64,000 bases of DNA from positions 2,108,001 through 2,172,000 of the forward strand of contig NZ_CP133038.1 in assembly GCF_033060595.1 (NCBI RefSeq). The letters run 5' to 3'. Below, piece after piece: positions 52,770 to 60,255 of the stretch (its first letter is position 1; each line of letters starts with the position of its first letter). Source of the stretch: Pyramidobacter sp. YE332. GTDB lineage: Bacteria > Synergistota > Synergistia > Synergistales > Dethiosulfovibrionaceae. The notes beneath the pieces are model-generated. The model was not told the DNA's origin, did no database searches, and worked only from the letters and a program-made list of their open reading frames with translations. Both the position numbers and the translations under genes were made by a program.

Positions 52770-53558
52770 ATGTCTGCAAAATCAGTCAACGGAGTTTCAT
52801 CGATAAGAAAATGTCTGTCAGTGCTCGACTGCTTTTCCGAGGATGCCCCACAGCTCTCGCTGACCGCCGTCACGAAAAAAACCGGTTTTTCCATGCCCAC
52901 CACGCTGCGAGTTCTTGCGGCGCTGTGCGAGGAAGGCTTTCTTGAGCGCGACGCCAATCGTCTCTACCGCGTGAGCTGGAAGGCCTACCGCCTGGGCAAA
53001 CTCTTTCAGGCGCACGACTCCATCAAAAATGCCGTGCTGCCGGTCATGCGGCGGCTGCGTGACGTATTCGGCGAAACGGTCAGTCTCTATTATAAACATG
53101 ACATCTGGCGCGTCTGCGTCGAACAAGCGGTCAGCCTTCACGAGCTGAAGCGCATTTCTCATCCCGGCTCCTACTATCCGCTCTGGGCCGGCGCCACCGC
53201 AAAGATCTTTCTCGGCTTCATGACGTCCGACGAGATTCGACGCGTGTACGCGGAGGCTCCGCAGGATCGGAAGGAACGCTGGGCTCAGTTCCTCGGCGAA
53301 GTCGCCGAGGCGCGGCAGCGTGGTTACGCCGTCAGTCTGGCCGAACGCGAGGAAGGCACGTCGTCCATCGCCTGCCCGCTCTTCGACTTTATGGGCAAGC
53401 TGACGGCCTGCCTGTGTATCTCCGGTCCCAGCTTCCGTTTCACCGACGAGATCAAGGCGAAAGCAGCTCCCGTTATCGTCAGGGAATGCCGTGAACTTTC
53501 CCGTTCCTTCGGCGCGCCCGACTCGGCCCTCGGGACGCGCTCCCAAGCCCGGGGCTGA
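52770..53558 (+). CDS. IclR family transcriptional regulator
   Basis: A 262-residue regulator. An N-terminal winged helix (SIRKCLSVLDCFSEDAPQLSLTAVTKKTGFSMPTTLRVLAALCEEGFLERD) precedes the IclR effector domain (DIWRVCVEQAVSLHELKRISHPGSYYPLWAGATAKIFLGF, REEGTSSIACPLFDFMGKL). It most likely senses the solute taken up by the divergent TAXI-TRAP system and controls it. GGGGG lies upstream of the start. Confidence 0.92.
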   Translation: MSAKSVNGVSSIRKCLSVLDCFSEDAPQLSLTAVTKKTGFSMPTTLRVLAALCEEGFLERDANRLYRVSWKAYRLGKLFQAHDSIKNAVLPVMRRLRDVFGETVSLYYKHDIWRVCVEQAVSLHELKRISHPGSYYPLWAGATAKIFLGFMTSDEIRRVYAEAPQDRKERWAQFLGEVAEARQRGYAVSLAEREEGTSSIACPLFDFMGKLTACLCISGPSFRFTDEIKAKAAPVIVRECRELSRSFGAPDSALGTRSQARG

Positions 53559-53586
53559 CGCCGGGAGCGCCATTTCCGTCTCCATA

Positions 53587-53639
53587 CAGTACGGGGCGGC
53601 AGCTTTTGAATTCATTCCAAAAGCTGCCGCCCCGTACTG
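53587..53639. terminator. 22-bp perfect hairpin between convergent genes
   Basis: Arms beginning CAGTACGGGGCGGCAG (53587-53608 and 53618-53639) are perfectly complementary, with a 9-base loop. It lies between the ends of the IclR and MATE genes and probably terminates both. A second perfect inverted repeat, GGTACGAAGCGA, lies just inside the MATE 3' coding end. Confidence 0.75.
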
Positions 53640-53641
53640 CG

Positions 53642-55003
53642 TCATTTTTCGGTACGAAGCGAGGCCATCGCTTCGTACCGACGGCGCTTCGCCAGGTAAT
53701 AGCCGAGCGTCAGCGCCGCGGTAGCCGCCCAGGCAAGCGGATAGCCGACATAGACGTGGATGATGCGGTGATCCAGCGCCAGCGCTACCGCCAGATAGAG
53801 CTGGCGCAGCACGACCATACCGATCAGCGAAAGGATCATGGGAACGCGCGTGTCGCCGTAGCCGCGCAGCGTGCCCAAGCAGACTTCGCGCAGGGCCATG
53901 AAACCGTAAAACGGCAGCATCACGTGCATCATGTCGATGCCGGCCGCTACGACGGCGGGCGCGTCGTTGAACAGTCTGATGCAGTACGGAGCGGCGGCGA
54001 AGAGCACGGCGCTGACGGTAAAGCAGTACGTCAGGGACAACAGCAGGCAGCTTTTGAAGCCGTGCTTGACGCGCTCGGCCTTGCGGGCGCCGACGTTCTG
54101 GCTCACGAAAGTGGTCTGTGCCATGCCGAAACCTTTGCAGGGCAGCGCCACGAAGCGATCGATCCGCTGCGTGGCCCCCAGTCCAGCCATCGCCGCCGCG
54201 TCGAAGCCGCTGATGTAGCGCCACACGAACAAGTTCGAGAAGGAGATCAGGCAGTTCTGCATTCCCGCCGGCATGCCGATCGAGATCACACGGCGCAGGA
54301 TTTCCCGTTCGCGGGACAGTTCGCCGAAGGTGAGCCGGAAACTGCCGTCGTGCTTTTTCAGCCGGAAGGAGACGATGAACACTGCTACCATCTGCGAGAC
54401 CACGGTCGCTGCGCTGACGCCGGCGACGCCCCAGCCCCAGACCACGACGAAGAGCAGATCGAGAACGATGTTGAGAGCGCAGACCAGCACGAGGACGTTG
54501 AACGGGCCGCGCGAATCGCCGACGGCGCGCAGCAGGCCGGCCGCCACGTTGTAGACGACGGTGAAGAGAATCCCGGCCAGATAGATGCGCAGATAGACGA
54601 CGGCGTCGCCGTAAACTTCCGCCGGCACGGAGATCAGGCCAAGCAGTCCCGGCGCGGCGAAGATGCCGACGCCTGAGAGGATCAGTCCGAGCGCGGCCGC
54701 AAAGGCAAAGGCGGTGCGCATGGCGGCGCCGAGACGTTCGCGTTCGCCGCCGCCGAAATACCGGGCCGCGATCACCGAGGCGCCGATGGACATGCCGTTG
54801 AAAAATCCCACCACCATCTGCGAAACGGCCGAGCACACGCTGACGGCCGCCAGCGCCTTGTCGCCGACGAAATTGCCGACGACCATCGAATCCACCGTGT
54901 TATAAAGGTTCTGGAGCATTTCCGCCAGAACGATGGGCACCGCAAAGGCGACGATCTTTCCGATGATGCCGCCCCGAGTGAAGTCTACCGTCCGCCCCGC
55001 CAC
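53642..55003 (-). CDS. MATE family efflux transporter
   Basis: A 453-residue exporter with 12 hydrophobic segments. The N-terminal PIVLAEMLQNLYNTVDSMVVGNFVGDKALAAV is the DinF/NorM-like first motif, and GFGMAQTTFVSQNVGARKAERVKHG is the matching repeat in the second half. It should extrude cationic or organic compounds. It is the third MATE gene of the window and only distantly similar to the one at 10044. It is a single gene, divergent from nothing obvious. Confidence 0.93.
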   Translation of the reverse strand: MAGRTVDFTRGGIIGKIVAFAVPIVLAEMLQNLYNTVDSMVVGNFVGDKALAAVSVCSAVSQMVVGFFNGMSIGASVIAARYFGGGERERLGAAMRTAFAFAAALGLILSGVGIFAAPGLLGLISVPAEVYGDAVVYLRIYLAGILFTVVYNVAAGLLRAVGDSRGPFNVLVLVCALNIVLDLLFVVVWGWGVAGVSAATVVSQMVAVFIVSFRLKKHDGSFRLTFGELSREREILRRVISIGMPAGMQNCLISFSNLFVWRYISGFDAAAMAGLGATQRIDRFVALPCKGFGMAQTTFVSQNVGARKAERVKHGFKSCLLLSLTYCFTVSAVLFAAAPYCIRLFNDAPAVVAAGIDMMHVMLPFYGFMALREVCLGTLRGYGDTRVPMILSLIGMVVLRQLYLAVALALDHRIIHVYVGYPLAWAATAALTLGYYLAKRRRYEAMASLRTEK

Positions 55004-55089
55004 GATTCATCCCCCATTTCCCGATCGTCGCCAAGATTTTTTCACTTTAGATTCGTTCGCGCGGTTTGTCGATCGACCGAAAAACAAAA

Positions 55090-55121
55090 GCTCCTTCCGC
55101 AGGAATCCACTCGGAAGGAGC
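55090..55121 (-). terminator. Terminator downstream of the GntR gene
   Basis: Stem GCTCCTTCCG with CGGAAGGAGC, followed on the minus strand by TTTTGTTTTTC. It lies 180 bases after the GntR stop, with a dispersed repeat between. Confidence 0.7.
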
Positions 55122-55169
55122 GACCGACAGCGCCGGAAAAGCATCTCTCATTCGTGACTCAAACAACGA

Positions 55170-55296
55170 ATGCCCGCCAAGCCCTCCGGGGAGAGCCTCG
55201 ACGCGAGCTGCGCAGGCCGCGCAGCGGTCGAGATGCTCCCGAGCGGCTGGACGCCCACGGAGAGCGGCGCCTCAGTTGTCGTTTCCTATCGAGGAT
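55170..55296 (+). repeat. Dispersed repeat, copy 2
   Basis: Matches the minus strand of 23931-24060. The core 55203-55234 differs from copy 1 at 2 of 32 bases, and similarity continues with gaps to the shared end CTATCGAGGAT (55286-55296), 6 bases before the GntR stop. The core can fold on itself. Confidence 0.65.
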
Positions 55297-55301
55297 CGGC
55301 G

Positions 55302-55973
55302 TCACTGATCGGGGCGGTAAGCTTTGTCCAGCATGTAGCTTTCAATGCGGTTTTCTCCCAGCGCCGCCAAATCGCCGCTTCTCAGGTTTTTCACGATGTT
55401 GGTGTGGAACGTGAGGATGCTTTCCAGGTCCTCGAGGCCGACGTTGTGGATCATGTACTGGAACAGGCGCGAATAGGTCTTCTTCAGGAGCTCGGAAGTC
55501 CAGGACAGTCCCGAGATCCCGTGGATATAGAAGTGGAAGCGGCATTCCAGATCGAAGAAATCCAGCTGTCCCTCCTGAAGGTTTTTCTCGAAGGCCGCGC
55601 GGATATCACGGTAATCGTCGATGCACTTCATCAGATACCGGTAATGTTCGTCGTTCAGCAGATGGTTTTTCACGATCCGAGAATAGACTTTCGACTCGAG
55701 CAGTACGCGCACATCGTAGATCTCCCCCACGTCGGCATTGGTGTACTGCAGCACCAGGGCGCCGCGCCGCGGCAGAGTTTTGACGATGCCGTAGGACTCG
55801 AGGATCTTCAGCGCCTCGCGCACCGGAGAGCGGCTTACCTTGAGCTCTTCGGCCACGTCGTTCTCGCGGATGAACGAGCCGGGCTGGAAGCGTTTTCTCA
55901 CCAACAGCTGGCGGTGCAAATAACGCGTCACTTCCTCGGTAACGGACTGGGGAATTGCGGACTGATACGACAT
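55302..55973 (-). CDS. GntR family regulator with FCD domain
   Basis: A 223-residue regulator. The N-terminal winged helix (LHRQLLVRKRFQPGSFIRENDVAEELKVSRSPVREALKILESYGIVKTLPRRGALVL) is classic GntR/FadR. The C-terminal helical FCD domain has the metal-binding pattern DVRVLLESKVY ... DLECRFHFYIHGISG ... TFHTNIVKNLRSGD. FCD regulators usually sense carboxylic acids. It has no operon partner; targets are not evident. GAGGAG supports the start. Confidence 0.92.
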   Translation of the reverse strand: MSYQSAIPQSVTEEVTRYLHRQLLVRKRFQPGSFIRENDVAEELKVSRSPVREALKILESYGIVKTLPRRGALVLQYTNADVGEIYDVRVLLESKVYSRIVKNHLLNDEHYRYLMKCIDDYRDIRAAFEKNLQEGQLDFFDLECRFHFYIHGISGLSWTSELLKKTYSRLFQYMIHNVGLEDLESILTFHTNIVKNLRSGDLAALGENRIESYMLDKAYRPDQ

Positions 55974-56130
55974 TTTATCATCTCCTCGGAGAAAACAATT
56001 TCACGGCAAAATTTTTTCTCGCAGCATAGAACGGCTCTTTCAAGAGATCGCGTCTTTCGCGTAAAGCGCCTTCAATGAACGGGAAGAACGACGACCCCAG
56101 CCTCGATAAAGCGCCTGGCAATGACAAAGA

Positions 56131-56175
56131 AACTCGGGACGAAGCCGTCATCCTGCGGAGGCTTCGTCCCGAGTT
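56131..56175 (-). terminator. Terminator of the flavodiiron gene
   Basis: A perfect 16-bp stem (AACTCGGGACGAAGCC), followed on the minus strand by TCTTTGTC. Confidence 0.75.
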
Positions 56176-56221
56176 CTGCGCTCTCCTGCCGGACGGTGGA
56201 ACGCGTAAAATCTTGCCGACG

Positions 56222-57421
56222 TTATTCTGCGCGAATCCGACGCGCCATCTCCGCGCCCACCTCGCGCAGGGCGGCTTCGTCGGCTTCGGTAGGGCAGCTT
56301 TTCACTTCCACGACCTTCTCGATCAGATCCCAGCCGGGCTTGGCGGCCAGCGCCTGCAGCGGCTTGAGCTCGGTGCCCTTGCTCCACGAATAGCAGCCGG
56401 CGACGGCGAGCACGCGGCCGCTGAGCTTGCAGTTGTCGATCTTTTCCACCACGGGCATCATGGCCGGGAACATGCCCATGTTGTAGCAGCAGCTCAGCAG
56501 CGCCAAGCCGCGGCTACGCCACGCGTCGCGGATGATCCAGCTCAGGTCGGCCGTGCCGGCGTCGTAGACTTTGACGTCCGTCACGCCGCCGCCGCACAGG
56601 CCGTCGGCGACGCACTCGGCCATGCGGGCGGTGTTGCCGTACATGGAACCGTAGACGATCACGGCGCTCTGCGTCGTCTCCTGGCGGCTCATGCCGTCGT
56701 AAAGGCGGACGATTTTTTCCACGCCTTCGCCGCGGTGGACGGGGCCGTGGGACGGGCAGATCATCTTGATCGGCAGCGCCGCGGCTTTCTTGAGGGCGGC
56801 CTGCACGTTGACGCTGAAGCGCCCCACGATGGTGGCGTAATAGCGGCGCGCCTCGCCGGTATAAACGTGCATGTCCAGCTCGTCGCCGAAGATGCCGCCG
56901 TTGAGCGCGCCGTAGCTGCCGAACGCGTCGCAGGTGAAGGCGATGCCGCTGGAGTTCTCGAAGGAGATCATCGTCTCGGGCCAGTGCACCATGGGGATCG
57001 TCGCGAAAGTGAGGCTGCGGGCGCCCAGCGTCAGAGTTTCGCCGTCCTTCACTTCTTTCGCGTTCACGGACGGGCCGTAGAACTGACCGATGAAGGCAAG
57101 CGCCTGCTTGTCGGCGACGACGGCGATGTTGGGGTACACCTGGCGCAGCATGCGGATGGCGCTGGAATGGTCGGGTTCGACGTGGTTGACGATCAGATAG
57201 TCCACGGGACGGGCGCCGATGATGCTCTGGATGCGCTCGAGATATTCGCCGAAGAACTCGGCCTTGACGCCGTCGATCAGCGCCACCTTTTCGTCGTCGA
57301 TCAGATAGGAATTGTAGGAGACGCCGTAGGGCAGCGACCACAGATTTTCAAAGAGCGGCGTCTTGCGGTCGTTGACGCCGACCCACCAGATTTTGTCCGA
57401 GACAGAAATCGCCTTCAACAT
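56222..57421 (-). CDS. Flavodiiron protein (oxygen/NO reductase, FprA type)
   Basis: A 399-residue protein. The N-terminal metallo-beta-lactamase domain has the diiron ligands NHVEPDHS, the next His in IPMVHWPETM, Asp in FTCDAFGSYG and the last His in PSHGPVH. The C-terminal flavodoxin domain begins near residue 255 (VIVYGSMYGNTARMAECVADGL), with the FMN-binding CCYNMGMFPAMMP and GCYSWSKGTELK loops. It reduces O2 to water, protecting the anaerobic enzymes. GGGAGG supports the start at 57421. It is a single gene with its own promoter. Confidence 0.93.
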   Translation of the reverse strand: MLKAISVSDKIWWVGVNDRKTPLFENLWSLPYGVSYNSYLIDDEKVALIDGVKAEFFGEYLERIQSIIGARPVDYLIVNHVEPDHSSAIRMLRQVYPNIAVVADKQALAFIGQFYGPSVNAKEVKDGETLTLGARSLTFATIPMVHWPETMISFENSSGIAFTCDAFGSYGALNGGIFGDELDMHVYTGEARRYYATIVGRFSVNVQAALKKAAALPIKMICPSHGPVHRGEGVEKIVRLYDGMSRQETTQSAVIVYGSMYGNTARMAECVADGLCGGGVTDVKVYDAGTADLSWIIRDAWRSRGLALLSCCYNMGMFPAMMPVVEKIDNCKLSGRVLAVAGCYSWSKGTELKPLQALAAKPGWDLIEKVVEVKSCPTEADEAALREVGAEMARRIRAE

Positions 57422-57497
57422 GAAAAAAAACCTCCCGGTCCAGAGTGTACTTTGACGCGCCGTGGGCACGAAACGATGGATATATGAAAACTATATC

Positions 57498-57526
57498 ATT
57501 ATACGATCCGGAGTCGGGACATGCAA
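57498..57526 (-). promoter_or_regulatory. Promoter of the flavodiiron gene
   Basis: On the minus strand TTGCAT (complement 57521-57526), a 17-base spacer and a perfect TATAAT (complement 57498-57503) lie 77 bases upstream of the start. Confidence 0.65.
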
Positions 57527-57652
57527 GGCGGGCGAAAGCCCTTGCTCCCCGCGCCCGCCGCGGACGGCCCAAAAATTTTTCCGCAAAAAAACGGCGGGAG
57601 GTTATAATGATCGGCAGGACACGATCACATTTTTGCAAGGAGGTTTTTCGCG

Positions 57653-59347
57653 ATGTTTTTCTCCGTTCTTCTCGTCCTTCTGACGCTGGGCGCGTTGCTG
57701 GCGTCCGCCTCCGCGGCGCGGGGCTGCACGACCATGGGAGCGGGACGCCAAGCCACCGCCGACGGTTCGGTGCTGGTCACTCACAGCTGCGACGGCTGGT
57801 ACGACCAGCGCCTTCGCGTGATCCGCGGCGGCGACCACGCGCCCGGCGAGACGGTCGACATTTACAACGTCATGTGCCACGCCAACCACCCCGCCGAGCC
57901 GCTGCGCAAGGTTGGCTCTGTGCCTCAGGCGGCGCGCACGTACACCTATTTCCAGATCGCCTATCCGTTCATGAACGAACGTCAGGTCATCATCGGCGAG
58001 TTCACCTGGACGGGCCGGCCAGAGCTGGCGTCGCCGCAGGGCATCTTCTACATCGAAAATCTCGAGGCGCTGGCGCTGGCCCGCTGCGCCACCGCGCGCG
58101 ACGCCGTGCGCCTGATGGGACAGTTCGCCGAACAATACGGCTACGCCGACGGCGGCGAAACGCTGGTCGTCGGCGACCCCAACGAAGCCTGGGTCTTCGA
58201 GATCGTTGGCGCCGGAACGGACTGGGAGCCGGGCTGCGGACGTCCCGGCGCGCACTGGGCGGCGCGGCGCATCCCCGACGACGGCTTTTTCGTGGGCGCC
58301 AACCGCTCGCGCCTCGGCGTCATCGAACTGGCCGAGAGCGACGCGCTCATGCTCGGCTCGGAGCTGACCGCGTACCCGGAAAAACAGGGCTGGTGGAAGC
58401 GGGGCGAGCCGTTCGACTTCTCCGGGATCTTCAATCCCGAACCGTACGGCTACGCCTTTTACGCCTCGCGCCGCGAGTGGCGCGCGCTGAACCTCGTCGC
58501 GCCGTCGCAGCAGTTCCCCGTCGTCACCTGCCGCGAAGCCTATCCGTTCAGCGTCGTTCCCGACAAGAAGCTGACCGTGCGGGATCTGATAGACGTTTAC
58601 AGCGACCATCTCGAAGGCACCGAGTACGACCTCACCAAGGGACTGGCGGCCGGCCCCTTCGGCTGCCCCGTGCGCTGGTTCACGCCCGCCGCGAGCCGTC
58701 CCGAAGGGCGCAAAACCGACGACTGGGAGCGCTCCATCGCCATCTACCGCTGCGCGTACAGTTTCGTGGCGCAGTGCCGCGGCTGGCTGCCCGATCCCGT
58801 GGGCGGCGTGCTGTGGTTCGGGCTGGGTTCTCCCGATACGACCGTCTACGTGCCGGTCTACTGCGGCGCGCTGGACGTACCCGCGCCGTGGAGCGAGGGC
58901 AAGAGCCACGTCTTCGACCGCGACTGCGCCTGGTGGGCGTTTACGCTGGTCAACAACTGGGCCTGTCTGAGATGGGACGCCATGTACAGGGACATCCGCG
59001 CCCGCCGCGCCCGGTACGAAGAGCGTTTCTTCGCCGCGCAGACGGGCTTCGAGAACGAGATCGCCGACCTCTGCTCCCGCGGCCGCGAAGAAGAAGCCGC
59101 CCGGCGCGTTACCGAACACACCTGCGCGCAGATGGACGAGCTGTGCGAGGGGTGGTGGAGCTTCGCCTTCGAGCTGATCGGAAAGTACCACGACGGCGGC
59201 GTGATGACGCCTCAGGGCGCGATGACGACGCCCGGCTATCCTGCCGAGTGGCTGGAACGGGTCGATTTCGGCGCGACGTCGGAACGCGACCTGAAAAAAC
59301 TGGGCGGCCAAAAGCTCAGCGGCTCGTTCTCGGGCATTTCGCTGTAA
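57653..59347 (+). CDS. Secreted C69 family dipeptidase
   Basis: A 564-residue protein with a hydrophobic leader (MFFSVLLVLLTLGALLASASAARG) before Cys25. As in C69 enzymes, CTTMGAGRQATADGSVLVTHSCDGWYDQRL follows and the Cys would be the N-terminal nucleophile; here AlaArgGly must be removed to expose it. DIYNVMCHANHP, IGEFTWTGRPEL, EPGCGRPGAHWAARRIPDDGFFVGANRSR and the Trp-rich GVLWFGLGSPDTTVYVPVYCG match the family. AAGGAGG supports the start. It is more similar to the partial copy at 63730 than to the one at 21999. Confidence 0.9.
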   Translation: MFFSVLLVLLTLGALLASASAARGCTTMGAGRQATADGSVLVTHSCDGWYDQRLRVIRGGDHAPGETVDIYNVMCHANHPAEPLRKVGSVPQAARTYTYFQIAYPFMNERQVIIGEFTWTGRPELASPQGIFYIENLEALALARCATARDAVRLMGQFAEQYGYADGGETLVVGDPNEAWVFEIVGAGTDWEPGCGRPGAHWAARRIPDDGFFVGANRSRLGVIELAESDALMLGSELTAYPEKQGWWKRGEPFDFSGIFNPEPYGYAFYASRREWRALNLVAPSQQFPVVTCREAYPFSVVPDKKLTVRDLIDVYSDHLEGTEYDLTKGLAAGPFGCPVRWFTPAASRPEGRKTDDWERSIAIYRCAYSFVAQCRGWLPDPVGGVLWFGLGSPDTTVYVPVYCGALDVPAPWSEGKSHVFDRDCAWWAFTLVNNWACLRWDAMYRDIRARRARYEERFFAAQTGFENEIADLCSRGREEEAARRVTEHTCAQMDELCEGWWSFAFELIGKYHDGGVMTPQGAMTTPGYPAEWLERVDFGATSERDLKKLGGQKLSGSFSGISL

Positions 59348-59368
59348 AGAAACAAGACAAGACGACAC

Positions 59369-59421
59369 AATGGGGGAGGGCGAGCAGCCGGATAAAATCC
59401 AGCCGTTCGCCCTCCCCCATT
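59369..59421 (+). terminator. Terminator of the second C69 gene
   Basis: Perfect 15-bp stem (AATGGGGGAGGGCGA) with a 23-base loop, followed by TTCG. Confidence 0.75.
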
Positions 59422-59494
59422 TTCGACGGAAAACGCCTGATTTCTTTTTCTCGTCGTCGCGCCGTCCCGGCATCTTTCGGGATCCAACACGGAA

Positions 59495-59510
59495 TGTTCC
59501 ACGTGGAACA
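59495..59510. other. parS: parS-like ParB-binding site 4
   Basis: Perfect TGTTCCACGTGGAACA between the convergent C69 and response regulator genes. Confidence 0.85.
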
Positions 59511-59568
59511 TCAAAAATCGGGAAATGAGACAAAAAACTTTCGCGTCACGGCGACGTCACCGCGATTT

Positions 59569-60255
59569 TCATTTCCTCAGCGCGTAACGGTTCGTGGGAC
59601 GGCCGACTTTCTGATATTCCAGCTCCAGCGTCGCCTCGCCGGCGGCGACCAGATATTCCAGATAGCGGCGCGCCGTGATGCGCGAGATCTTGAGGGCCTG
59701 CGCCGTTTCAACGGAAGACAGCGGCGAGGCGGCGTGCCCGAGGAGGTTCTTCACCTGCTGCAGCGTCTGCGGGTTCAGCCCCTTGGGCAGATCGTTGGCG
59801 GCCGTATCCTTCTGCTGGACTTGAAGCAGTTTGTCCAGCTCCTTCTGATCGATCTGGTCGGCGCCGCGGTTGAGACGGTTTTCCAGCTGCTGGAACGAAC
59901 GCAGCGACGTCTGGATGCGTTCGAAGACGAAGGGCTTGATCACGTAATCGAAAGCCCCCGCCTTGAGCACGGCGTTGATCGTGTTGGTGTCGCGCGACGC
60001 CGACACGACGATGACGCCGACGGTACGGTTCATCTCGCGGATCCTCTGCAGCGTGGCCACGCCGTCCATGCCCGGCAAAAAGACGTCCAGGATCACGAGG
60101 CGGACGGGATGCCGCTGCAAAAACTCCAGCGCGTCCTTGCCGCTGGAGACCACTCCCGCGACGATAAATCCCGGGACGGCGCCGATAAACTGGCGATGGA
60201 TCGCCGCCACCATCGGATCGTCTTCGACAATGAGCACATCAATAGCTTCCGGCAT
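59569..60255 (-). CDS. Response regulator of the CitB/DcuR family
   Basis: A 228-residue regulator. The receiver domain has VLIVEDDPMVAAIHRQFI, phosphoacceptor Asp in VILDVFLPGMDG (about residue 58) and VIVVSASRDTNTINAVLKAGAFDYVIKPF. The C-terminal domain has the CitB-type helix-turn-helix (PLSSVETAQALKISRITARRYLEYLVAAGEATLELEY). It pairs with the kinase gene it overlaps by 17 bases. Relatives control uptake and use of citrate or C4-dicarboxylates. Confidence 0.93.
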   Translation of the reverse strand: MPEAIDVLIVEDDPMVAAIHRQFIGAVPGFIVAGVVSSGKDALEFLQRHPVRLVILDVFLPGMDGVATLQRIREMNRTVGVIVVSASRDTNTINAVLKAGAFDYVIKPFVFERIQTSLRSFQQLENRLNRGADQIDQKELDKLLQVQQKDTAANDLPKGLNPQTLQQVKNLLGHAASPLSSVETAQALKISRITARRYLEYLVAAGEATLELEYQKVGRPTNRYALRK

